A DNA stretch of 64,000 nt from Prionace glauca. Lineage: Eukaryota; Chordata; Chondrichthyes; Carcharhiniformes; Carcharhinidae. Where the stretch lies: NCBI GenBank assembly GCA_037974335.1, contig CM075760.1, positions 70,630,812 to 70,694,811 of the forward strand, written 5' to 3'. Position numbers and translations under genes: made by a program. This document shows positions 43,219 to 53,369 of this stretch, in pieces; position 1 is the first letter of the stretch; the number at the start of each line of letters is the position of its first letter. The notes beneath the pieces are model-generated. The model had not been told where the DNA came from. It saw only the letters and a list, made by a program, of their open reading frames with translations, and did no database searches.

Positions 43219-44560
43219 GTGACACTGGGCGGAGCAGCGCCCGGGCGTGTTACAGCGACCCCCGGTGGTCAGGAAGTGAAATAGCAGCAGCGCAGTCTCT
43301 GCCCAAAGGTTTCCCCAGTTCAGCTGCTCAGAGACACTGGGAACCTCTTCAACTGGAAACTGCAGCTTCTCACATTCACCCCCTGTGTTCAGTCAATGTT
43401 TAATAGACAACCTCTGTAGGGAAATCAGAAACAACTTGTTCACATCAAAGGGGATGGGAATCTGAACCATTCTGCTCAGAAAGCTCTGCTTGCTTTGAAA
43501 TTTCAATTGAAATGTGCAAGATGAGAATTTATAGATACAAGTCACGTTGTATGTGGAACGCTCATGATGCCACAATAACATCAGTACAGCCATCTCACAG
43601 AGTTGTGTGACTGGAGGAGATGTCAGAGATGCGCGTTCATAAGAGAAAGGGAATAACCAACAGAAACAATTGAAGCAACATTTAACCTCTTTGTTTATTG
43701 TGTTTTAGGGACCGCCTGTTGCTCAAGAACCAACACCAAAACCTTTCCTGCTAAATAAATGTGAATCTGTTGAGGTTTATTACTGGCAGGGAAAATCGTG
43801 ACAGGAATGAGGGTTCAACATTTTCATTCCAACTCCTGTGGTCTTTTCCTGCATCAGAGTAACTTGTATAATGTAGACCAAAAGCTTCAAAATGGGAATA
43901 TTTTATCTATCCAGGACTGACACAATGTTAATAAAGGCCGTTAAAATGAATATTACTGACAGGGAGACTAATGCAGTTGCTTTACTAAATGTTCCCTTTC
44001 TGGAGAAACAGGAAAATAAATTTCCCCCAAATCTCTCCTCAAACCTGCTGCACTTTCTTGTGATTAGAGTGATGCAGCACCACCATCTGCTGGTGGTCCC
44101 CTGTAACTGCAGGCGCCGGTGTTTGTGAGTCTGGGAACCGCTGGAATGTGAATATTGAACGATATTATCCGTGATTGGAGTTTCCAGAAGGAGTTCGCCC
44201 TTTTTATAGCCTGACACCGCAAGAGTGACTGACTCCACCTGACTGAGGCTTGTCTTGAAAAGGTGGGACAGTCATGGCGGACTCCATATATTTCTGTTAT
44301 CTGAGGTACCGATGGCGAATCTGTGAGAGGAGCAGAAAATAATCTGTTCTTTCTCATTTTTACAAGCAGTTTCACATTTACAGATAGAATTAGCACACGC
44401 GAGGACTGAAATCACTATGTATGAAACGCTCATCGGAGGGAAAAAATCAGTGCAATAAATGTTAAGGATTATTGTGTTTTTCTAAAATAAAGTTCGATCC
44501 GATGCTAATCTGTTCAAAGTGATGTTTTGTAAATAGAATGGACTTTCGGAATGGTTCCTG
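43219..44560. other. Possible intron or intergenic, no exon recognised
   Basis: Moderately AT-rich unique DNA. One sequence at 44,079-44,096 (minus CCACCAGCAGATGGTGG) weakly resembles a CTCF core. Confidence 0.4.
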
Positions 44561-44567
44561 GCAATTA

Positions 44568-44780
44568 CACACACACAAAAACACACACACACTCACACAC
44601 ACAAACACACACACACAAAAACACTCCCACACAGACACACACACACACCACACACAAACACACACACACACACACACAACACACACACACAATCACAAAC
44701 ACAAACACACACACAAACAACACACAAACACACACAGACGCACACAAACACACACAAACACACTCACACAACACACAGGT
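44568..44780. repeat. CA microsatellite, interrupted
   Basis: ACACACA runs are interrupted by AAA, CTC and GAC variants for about 210 bp. The frames on both strands are repeat translations. Confidence 0.95.
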
Positions 44781-44944
44781 TCTGTCAAAAGATAAGATTA
44801 GCACAAGACGACAGTTGTATAAATATTCCATTTAATTCCGTTTTAATGAAGGACAGGGAGAGACACAAAAAGGATGCTGGGACACTGATATAGATGAACC
44901 TTAAAATGCTCCCATTCTCGAGAATCCTTCAAAAGTTCATCCCA

Positions 44945-45185
44945 TGAAGGAGATATCGAATTTATTTTCCAAAGTTTCTGTGAAATCTAATTCCATCACC
45001 CTTCCAAGCTGTTCATTCCAGTTCATCACAACTCTGGTGTAAAAGTAAACACTTACCTTTCTGTCTCGCTGCTCAATAAAATAACTTTGTGCCCATTGGT
45101 TGCTGACCGTCCCCCAGTTGAAAGATTCTCTTTTTAATTAACCCAATCACAACTTCATGATTACGAACACTAATAAATGTGTTGA
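44945..45185 (-). mobile_element. Old LINE 3' fragment
   Basis: GCTGTTCATTCCAGTTCATC, ACTCTGGTGTAAAAGTAA, CCCATTGGTTGCTGACC and TTCATGATTACGAACACTAA follow the order of reversed CR1-like RT C-terminal sequence. It is much diverged. Confidence 0.55.
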
Positions 45186-46289
45186 AAAGACTGGCAAGGA
45201 GATAGAGACAGCGGGAGAGTTAGGAGAAAGCAAACCGGAGGGGGGCTGACAGATAAAAGCTGAGGAACAAAAATAAATAGCAGATGGAGAGAAAATGATC
45301 AAACAATGAAAGATAACAGCTATCATTCCCTCCCTTCACAGATCCCGGGAGAGTTCAGTGACTGATCCACTGACCATCCAGTTATGTCCGAGAATGGAAA
45401 CTTTAACCAGATCACACCAGACTCATTTGTAAATGTCACCGCAATGTGACCTGTCTGACTCTGCCCTGACTCTGTGGGCAGATATAAGCCGCACTGACAG
45501 ATGTTCTCACCAGATTGTGGTCTCTGGATTTATTTTCTGCTCGGAAGTGAGATGTGCGGTTTGGAACCGGCAGCAGAGAAACAGGAAGTTGTGTTACCTG
45601 AGAATGAAACAACCGGGGCCAGTTTGATGTTATCACCGTGAACAGTCTTCCTGCCTGTGAGGGTGAACTCACTCTGACAGCATCAAGAACAGTCACACAG
45701 ATTGCTGCCGGTCTCAGCATTACAGTCACCCCCATTCCCATATTAATAATTCAAGAAAATGGCCATATTTGGGGTTTAAACAGATTAATTGAAGGGTAGA
45801 TGGACTGAAGGTTACCATTGAGGGAAAAGGGGGAAAATTAAAGCAACATTTTTATCCGCAGAGGTATTCCGAAATAGAAAGTGTTGTGTGTGAGAAATAG
45901 AGGAGAGAGGTTAATTGAGTGAAATGGTTAAGTTCCTACAATGAATTTACCTCTCCTGAGATTTTTGTGCTTTATCTTTTCAGTCACAAGGTGTCTTAAG
46001 GAAGAAGAAAGAAATAGTCTTCGAGTCAGATCCGTCTCCTGGGAACCTGTGTGAATTAATGGAGACTGAGAGAGAGGAGAGAGGTTATCTGATTTAGGTT
46101 CAGTGTGAGACAGAGAAAGAGAGAAGTTCAGTGAATCATTTGAAAGATGCATTGCCTTGGCAGCGGAATGACCAGGTGTACATCACACTCAAGAGCGTCC
46201 AGGGCCACTTATTAACTTTATTTATTGACTGAGACATAGAATGTGTAATACTGAATAAATTACAATATCATGCTTAAAATTAATGGCAA
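45186..46289. other. Intergenic, no gene recognised
   Basis: 45,430-45,745 is open on both strands (64 and 101 residues) but matches no family I know. The remainder is AT-rich with short GA tracts. Confidence 0.4.
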
Positions 46290-46500
46290 TTATTTACACA
46301 GTGATTAGCACTGGTACCTCACACTGTTAGGGACACAGGTTCCATTTAAGCCTTGTGTAACTGTGTGGTGTTTACACATTCACCCCGTATGTGCGTGGGT
46401 TTCCTCCAGGTTTACTGCTTTCTTCCTACAGTCCAAAGATGTACAGGTTAGTTGGAGTGGCCATGTTGAATTGTCCTTTAATGTCCATTTGCAGTGCAAT
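46290..46500 (+). mobile_element. SINE (type 1) copy, old
   Basis: CAGTGATTAGCACTGGTACC, GGACACAGGTTCCATTTAAG, GTGCGTGGGTTTCCTCCAGG and CAGTCCAAAGATGTACAGGT are present in SINE order. Confidence 0.78.
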
Positions 46501-46779
46501 GTGGCATACATTCATTCTGTTCCTCAATCTCTTTTGAACAAGAGGATGTTACAAGTTTCATCCCAAACTTTCAATAAAATATTCCAGGAAATGCGAGAGC
46601 AATTAAATATGATGAACAACTCCCAGTAGTTATTAACAAGACGAAACACATTCTTCGAACCCCATTACATTTTTAAAGCTAATTTCCATCTTTTCATCTC
46701 GTTCTGTCCTTTTTCTCCATCTGTCAAACGCATTTTATATAAAACCAATTACTGAGACAGTGTTGGCTTTATTATTAGT

Positions 46780-47124
46780 GTCCAATATAACACAAAGTAA
46801 GGCACGGATGTGTTCAGTAGTGCATGACACAGAGCCTAACACAATCATATCTGAGATGGAGCCTAATGTAACAGAAATGGCCTCTTAGCTGAACAAAAAC
46901 TCAGAAATGATGATTTGTAGCAATTATCACGGCATGTCATCATACAATAATAAATGGAATGGTGTGTCATGTAATATAAACAAATATAAGGTCTATTGCA
47001 ATAATGATTCAAATGACTCGCATGCAGTAAATAAAGACACAAGGCCCAGTGTCTTGCTGTACATGTCTACAACAAATGTATGTGCGAGAGAGAGAGAGAG
47101 AGAGAGAGAGGCAGGGGCAGAGGC

Positions 47125-47162
<38 letters not shown>

Positions 47163-48900
47163 CCGTAAACCATTCCACTGATGAAAAATGATCCATTGAG
47201 TGTTTCTAGCATTTTCTGTTCGGATCTCGGGCACCCACAGCATCTTGCTTTTGACCAACGAGATATTTGAACAGGTGACTGAAAGGATGGCCAATACAGG
47301 GACAGTTTTATGGATTGACTTAGACGAGGAAAGTGAAATAAGGAGACTTAGGGAGGGAATTACAAAGCTTAGGCATAGGCAGATGAAGACATCCGAAAGT
47401 GAAAAATAATTTCGAAGGTAACAATACAAATTACAGAATATATAATTCTATTCAAACATAACCTAACTGTCAACACTCGTTCTGTGGCGATTTCGTTTTA
47501 TTTCTCCCTGAAACAGATAAGTAATTAATGAGTGGATAGATATTTAGCCCGTGGGAGGCCATCTGGCGATATTGCGAGTACAGAATTCTGTCTCACACTG
47601 TCAGTGAATCTGTTGGATGCTTTAAATAAGACAGGTCAATCTTTATCTCTAAAGTCTGTGTCAAATTGACACAGTACAGTGCAATATTCAACTAATAAAA
47701 TGTATCACAACGGTGGTTGCTTGAAGATATTGTAATGAGCACTGTACGATTATTCAGATATTGACCTATCCCCGAACACCAGTGAATCACTGAGAAATTG
47801 TTCAAACGGAATATTACTCACACAATAACAGAGCAATTAGATATTTCTCGCAGCTACTTATCGAAATTAGTAAAAATTAAACTTACTGCTCCAATCAAGA
47901 ATGATTAGTGTCAGACAGGCACACCCATATTATATCGGAATTGATAATATCTCGGCAGGCAACATGTTCAAGGTCGTATGTTCGATTAACAGAGACAGAT
48001 GTTGGTGTCATTCAAAGAGACAAATCCCCTGTAACATAAAAAAGAGATGAGATCTGATGAAATAGGAACAGATCCGTGGTCTCCTGTCGAATTAATTGAA
48101 AGGATCTAATGTAGCACAAATAGAGAGATGGCCGAGAGTGGCATAACGAGAGAAATAACCGAATGTAGTGTAAAAACAGACAAGGCCTACTGTCATATAA
48201 TTAAAGACTTGCTCTGGTACAACACAAATAGGAGTAATAAATAAAGCGGCATTTTATGCAATGTAAACAAATATAAGATCTGTTGAAATAATGAATCATT
48301 TGAGTCACATTCAGTGCATAAGGAGACATATCCTAGTGTGTTGCAATCAATTTTCTGTATACTGCCCTCTTGCCAGTGGCTTACAGTCTCTTTCTAATGA
48401 GTAAAACATTCCCATTCATCACTTTGAGCGTCTGTACTAAATCTCCCATAAACTGTTCAGTTCTGAGGGAACCAAACCAAGTGTTCAGTTGTTCTGATAG
48501 TGCAGTTTATACACGATTAACGTCAAGCCCGATATGACCTTCTCTACCTCACCTGTCCCCCCTTGTCATTTCATGAATTGATGGAACTTTTACATGGATT
48601 CCCATGAATCATTCTCATTCTGTCAGAATAAGATTCAAGGCCAGGAGAAGACTTCCTTCTGACAGTTAAATGCCAGGCAACATACACATGGTCATATGTT
48701 GAATTAACAGAGATGTATGTAAATATACAAATCCTGTGTAATATAAACAGAGATGGGATCAGATGTAATAGGATCAGATCCGTGATCTACTCTAGTACTA
48801 ATAGAGAGGAACTAATGTAGCATAAATAGAGAGATGGCTCAGTGTACACAACGGGAGAAATAACCGAATGTAGCATAAATTCATCTGTAATGTATTCGTG
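46780..48900. repeat. Ancient ~28-bp minisatellite with larger internal duplications
   Basis: Short phrases recur with drift: CCTAATGTAACAGAAATGG, TCTAATGTAGCACAAATAGA, GAGAAATAACCGAATGTAG and GATCAGATGTAATAGGATCA. On top of this, 47,957-48,180 is repeated at 48,669-48,885 (AGGCAACAT, GATCCGTG, AGAGAGATGGC, GGAGAAATAACCGAATGTAG), and 46,960-47,060 resembles 48,250-48,350 (GTAAACAAATATAAG, GAAATAATGAATCA). A GA microsatellite (47,083-47,162) and a LINE scrap (48,350-48,510) interrupt it. Confidence 0.7.
48350..48510 (-). mobile_element. LINE fragment, much diverged
   Basis: CTTGCCAGTGGCTTACAGTC, ATTCCCATTCATCACTTTGA and CTGAGGGAACCAAACCAAGT keep the order of a reversed LINE C-terminal region. 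Confidence 0.45.
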
Positions 48901-49129
48901 TTATAAATGTATAATGTAATATTGGACATAGATCTCAGACTTTAGGCGCACTGAGTTAAATGTCATCATGCCAAAACACATCTGTGATCAGTTAAGAATG
49001 GAAACAACATTATTTCTTAGTCAAATTGTAACGTATTCAATTCCCACAAGATACCTCGCGATCCAACCTGTGACCCAGTACTGAATGTTCAATTATTCCA
49101 TTAATAAATGTGATGATATTTCAGTCTCG

Positions 49130-49245
49130 GGGTAGTGTAGTAATATCATTATTAAGCTAGTATTCCAGAAGCTTGGGACAGGAGTTCCAGTTCCACCCTG
49201 GCAGCTGGGGAATTACAGCTCAGTTTATTGATAAAGACATCGTGT
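49130..49245 (+). mobile_element. SINE (type 2) 5' fragment, old
   Basis: GGGGTAGTGTAGTAATATCA, CCAGAAGCTTGGGACAGGAG and TTCCAGTTCCACCCTGGCAG match the type 2 head with drift. Confidence 0.6.
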
Positions 49246-49249
49246 GTAT

Positions 49250-49330
49250 TTAAAGGTTTGAAGTTTATTTCTTCGTCACAAATAGGTTTACATTCACACT
49301 GTAATGAAGTTACTGTGAAAATCATATACG
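49250..49330 (-). mobile_element. SINE (type 1) 3' tail
   Basis: AAGTTTATTTCTTCGTCACA, AATAGGTTTACATTCACACT and AATGAAGTTACTGTGAAAAT are the same tail that recurs in the macrosatellite. Confidence 0.85.
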
Positions 49331-49344
49331 GTTAAAGCTCATCT

Positions 49345-50362
49345 TTTTCTCGGATGTCTTTCAGGGGAGGAAATATTACTTCTTAGTTAAAAGCTACATA
49401 AAATTACCAGAAGAAGGAACAAGCCTGAGGTTTCAGAGATTTTTAAAATTCAACAAAAAAATCCAAATAATCGAGGGGGAAATAGAGAATGGGAGTAAAA
49501 TTGCAGGGAACATAAAAACTAATTAGAACCGTTTATATCAATATCTGAAGACAGAAGGATTGGTTAAGTTAAATGTAAATCCCTTAGAGCCCGAATCTAG
49601 GGACATTATAATGGGGAATAAAGAAATATTGAATGAATAGAACACTAAGTTTGACATTACCTTCACACAAGTATCATCCCAGAAATGTTCGGGAACCAAG
49701 GGGGTAGTTGTAAGACGGTATTGAGGGAAACCAGTATTAGTGAAATCATTCTGGGTAAAATAATAGGGTGAAATTCTGGTTGGTCACTCGGGCCTGGTAA
49801 TCCCAGAATATGGAAGGAAATGGGCCAGGAAATGTTGGATACATTGCTGCCCATCTTCTAAAATTCTATACAGGCCGAAACAGTTCCTACAGGTTAGAGG
49901 ATGACAAATGTAACCCCGATATATACAGAGAAAGGGAGAATAAAACTCATAAATTACAGATTGACTTCAGCATCAGCTACAGATTGTTATCAAATCCATG
50001 ATAGGAAAATATTTGGAAAGCATGGACGGAGTTTGATGAAACCAGTATGGGCTTAAGAAAGACATGTTTATCTTAACAAAACTACTTGCATTTTTTAAGG
50101 GTGTAAATAATAGGTGGGGATGGGGGAAGTGGGGGTTCTTTCGGTTAGGGAGGGGGAGGGATGCAACCAGTTTACGTGGTGTATTTGCACTTTCAGAAGG
50201 CTCTTCATAAAATATTGGTAGGCCCAATGAAAGCACGTGAGATGGGGAGTGATATGTTGGCCTCGGTATAGAATTCATTGACATATAAGAAACAGAGAGT
50301 GGAAATAAATAGGTGTTCTTCTGAGTGACGGTCAGCTAACAGTGGGGTACCGCAGGGTCCCA
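49345..50362 (+). mobile_element. CR1-like LINE, degraded RT region
   Basis: ATTCTATACAGGCCGAAACA, AATGTAACCCCGATATATAC, CACTTTCAGAAGGCTCTTCA, AACAGAGAGTGGAAATAAAT and GGGGTACCGCAGGGTCCC mark the RT fingers-to-palm order up to the VPQG motif. There, at about 50,362, a SINE takes over. No frame longer than about 100 residues survives. Confidence 0.75.
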
Positions 50363-50364
50363 AA

Positions 50365-50612
50365 TGTTAAATGTGTTCATTCGTCACAAATAACTTTGTG
50401 TTAACACTGCAATGAAGTTACTGTGAAAATTCCCGAGTCGCCACATTCCAGCATCTGTTCGGGTTACACTGAGGGAGAATTTAGCACGGCCCAATGCACC
50501 CTAACCAGGGCGTCTTTTGGACTATGGGAGGAAAGCGGAACACCCGGAAGAAACCCATATAGACACGGGGAGAACGTGCAGACTCTGTACAGACAGTGAC
50601 CCATGCCAGGAA
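50365..50612 (-). mobile_element. SINE (type 1), head lost
   Basis: From AACACTGCAATGAAGTTACT through GAACGTGCAGACTCTGTACA to GTGACCCATGCCAGGAATC, the element is contiguous and then stops where another LINE begins, so its tRNA head is missing. Confidence 0.85.
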
Positions 50613-51770
50613 TCTCTCTTCCTTGAAGAAGGTCATTGTCTGACACTGTGTGGCGTGAATGTTACTCTCCCCTCCTCAACCAAAGCCTGAATGTGTTCTA
50701 AGTCTTGCTGCATATGGACACGGACTGCTCCAGTATCTGGGGAGTCTCTAATGTGCTGAACAGTGTGCAATCATTAGTGAACATCCCACTTCTGACCTTC
50801 TAATGAAGGGTGAAGATTAGGCCACACTATCCTGAGGAGTTCCTGCAGCAATACCCTGGGACTGAGCTGATTGGCTTTCAACAAACCCAACCACCTTACT
50901 CTGTACTCGGTGTGACTGAAGCCAGTGGAATGTTTACCCCCGGATCCACATTGACTGCAGATTGGCTCAGGGTTCATGATGCCATCATCGGTCAAGTGTT
51001 GTGTTGATGTGGAGGGTGGGCACTCTCACCTCATTAAAACAGCTATTTCCACTATATTTGGACTAAGTTTAAATGATTTCTGGAACCGAGTGCTCCTAGT
51101 GGAACCCAGACTGAGCTTCATTGAGTAGATTATTATTATTATTATTATTATTACTGATCGGTTGATCCTCGATACTTTCTATTATTTTGATCGAGTGAGA
51201 TCGCATTGGGCGATAATTGGCCGGGATGTATTTGCCCTTCCTTTTGCGATAGAGCATGCCTGCTAATTTTCCACACTGTTGGGTATGTGATAGTGATGTA
51301 GCTGTACTTTAATAGATTGGCCGGGGCGCAGCTCGCTCCAGAGCACAAATCATCATTATTATTGCTGAAATATTGTCAGGACCTATAATCCTTGCAGTGT
51401 CCAACCTCTTCAGCACAGGGTTAGGCCACAGATCAATCATGATCATATTGCATGGTGGAGCGGGCTCCCGGGCTCGAATGGCTTACTCCTGTTCCAATCT
51501 TATCCTGTGAAAGGCATTGAGCTGCTTGGAAACTGGCATCTGTGATGCTGGGGACCTCAGGAGGAGGCCGAGATGGAAAATCCTCTCGGCACTTCTGGCG
51601 GAAGATTGTAGCAATTGTTTCAGTTTTGATCTTCTCCATTTGCTGAGCTCTCACATCGTTAAGAATTGAGGTTTTATTTGAGGCTCCTGCTGCGGTTAAT
51701 TGCTTTAATGTCCTCCACCATTCAGAACTGTACGTGGCAGAAGTGCAAAGTTAGATCCTACCTGGAAAAA
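50613..51770 (-). mobile_element. LINE of a second lineage, internal part
   Basis: Blocks such as GGTCATTGTCTGACACTGTG, CAGTGTGCAATCATTAGTGA, GGCGATAATTGGCCGGGATG and CTCAGGAGGAGGCCGAGATG follow the order of a non-LTR element I recall as abundant in shark DNA, coding on the minus strand. Its clade is not assigned. It is badly decayed. An ATT microsatellite (51,129-51,153) and a CR1-like tail on the plus strand (about 51,418-51,505, GGCTCGAATGGCTTACTCCT) interrupt it. Confidence 0.65.
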
Positions 51771-52179
51771 TTCGGATCAAGGTGATTGTGTGATGTATAC
51801 ATTGACATGTACTGGTGCAATACCAGTTTAAACAGCGTGCTATATGTTATAATATATTATAATCATGGACGGGGTCCATTCTAACATATATACATATGGA
51901 GGCCAATTCAAAATGAACAGATGCAGTGTCCAGTGTATTGTTGCAGTCCATGCTTCATGTAATGTAACCCACCAAGATTTATTTCCATCTGCTGGCAATA
52001 CTTTGTAATTACAGTTAGTGTGAAAATATCATTGTCAGGTATGATCTATGGTATCAATGTAACAAGAATTCACATCCATTAATGTCATATCACATCCCCT
52101 TCTGCAAGGTGCCAAAATTTATGGTGCAATGAATTGTACATGTCCGTTGCTGAATTATGCAGATGAAGTGGTGTACGGC
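51771..52179. other. Intergenic, no gene recognised
   Basis: AT-rich DNA; nothing recognised. Confidence 0.4.
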
Positions 52180-52980
52180 AGTAATCTGTCTGGGGCCTCA
52201 ATTATTTGCAATATTCATTAAGGGCTTAGATTATGGGACAAAATCTCAAATATCCAAATGATCGATCAAGATATAATTTGTAGAAGGGACAACGCTAAAT
52301 TTAATGGATACCAAATAGGATTTGGGGTTCGGCACATAGTTTCTTAAAATGTCACGATCTGCTGCAGAAAACAATCATGAAGACCAATGGAATGCCTCCC
52401 TCCATATCCAAAGGACTGGGGGATACGGAGGCAGATGTTGTGCTCCAATTGTGCACAATCCTTGTTCCACCCCAATTAGAGCACTGTGAGCAAGTATGGG
52501 CAACATATCTTTGGAAAAATGTTGACTCTGGACGGAGTTCAACGCAAGTTGCGAGGAGAGATCAGACGAATTAAGACATTTTTCTCTCGAATTCAGAAGG
52601 TTGAGGGCTGTTCTGATAGAAACCTATAAAATACCTACAGGGAAGGATTGTTTCCATTAGTTGAAGGTTCGAGATTAAAAGACCATAGTTTAAAAAAAAA
52701 TAGGGAAAGGCCTTTCAGGAGAGTTGATAGAAAACATTAGTACATGTCGAGAGAGGTGAATGATTGGAACTCTCTTTGGCAATTGCCGGTGGGAGCTGGT
52801 ACAATGGTTACATATAAGTCTGAGGTCTTCTTTAATTGAACAGGTATATCAAGAGATATGGACTTAGCGAAGCCAAAATGGATTCGGCCACAGATCAGTC
52901 ATGATCTTATTAAATGGTGGGGCCAGTTCGAGGAGCTGAGTGGCCTACTCCTGTGGCTATGTCCCGATGTTGCCAGGGCA
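52180..52980 (+). mobile_element. CR1-like LINE, degraded palm to 3' end
   Basis: TCTGGGGCCTCAATTATTTG corresponds to the palm; ACAATCATGAAGACCAATGG, AGAGCACTGTGAGCAAGTAT and GAACTCTCTTTGGCAATTGC continue in RT order. The tail is GGATTCGGCCACAGATCAGT and GAGTGGCCTACTCCTGTGGC. Confidence 0.75.
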
Positions 52981-53369
52981 GCATCAGATGAAAATGGCTC
53001 AATCCATGGGAATGTATTTTTGTTGATTTTGGTTAAAAGGAGGGATGTTGCCCAGGGAGCTATTGGAGACCGTGGGACCTTTAATGTCCAGCTCAGCAAA
53101 CTTGGCGTTAGGGAAAATGTTCCTCATTCCATTTGGAATTTAGTTGGGTCTCTGAAGACTCCCAGGAAGCCAAGATGTAGTTTTAAGTTGAAAGAAAATA
53201 TGTGTGTGTGTGTGAAAGGGAAACAATTTGTGGGAAAGAATGGGAACGACAGAATATGTGTGTGTGCGTCTTTGTGTGTTGTCTGATAAATTTCATATAA
53301 TTTACAAATCAACATCACAATTAAAACCGGCATCCTTCCATTTCCAATAGAAAAGTTAGAATCACAGTA

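Larger units (their letters stand above)
42600..43300. promoter_or_regulatory. CpG-rich promoter region
   Basis: CpG density is far above the rest of the window (for example GCGCCTGCGCCACACGCCGG, CCCGCGCGCTGC, CCGCGCGGTGCGC). It contains three 33-bp repeats with YY1-like sites, two NRF1-like GCACATGCGC sites (about 42,794 and 42,974), TTCCGGG ETS-like sequence near 43,047, a CRE-like TGATGTCA at about 43,127 and a YY1-like AATATGGCGGC at the candidate start codon. No TATA box is present. It could fire in both directions. Confidence 0.75.

Noticed and set aside
44568-44831. Cysteine/valine-rich and threonine/histidine-rich frames
   Set aside because: They are translations of the CA microsatellite on the two strands.
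45433-45741. Overlapping frames of 64 (plus) and 101 (minus) residues
   Set aside because: Neither shows a recognisable domain, leader or splice context. Kept only as a note.
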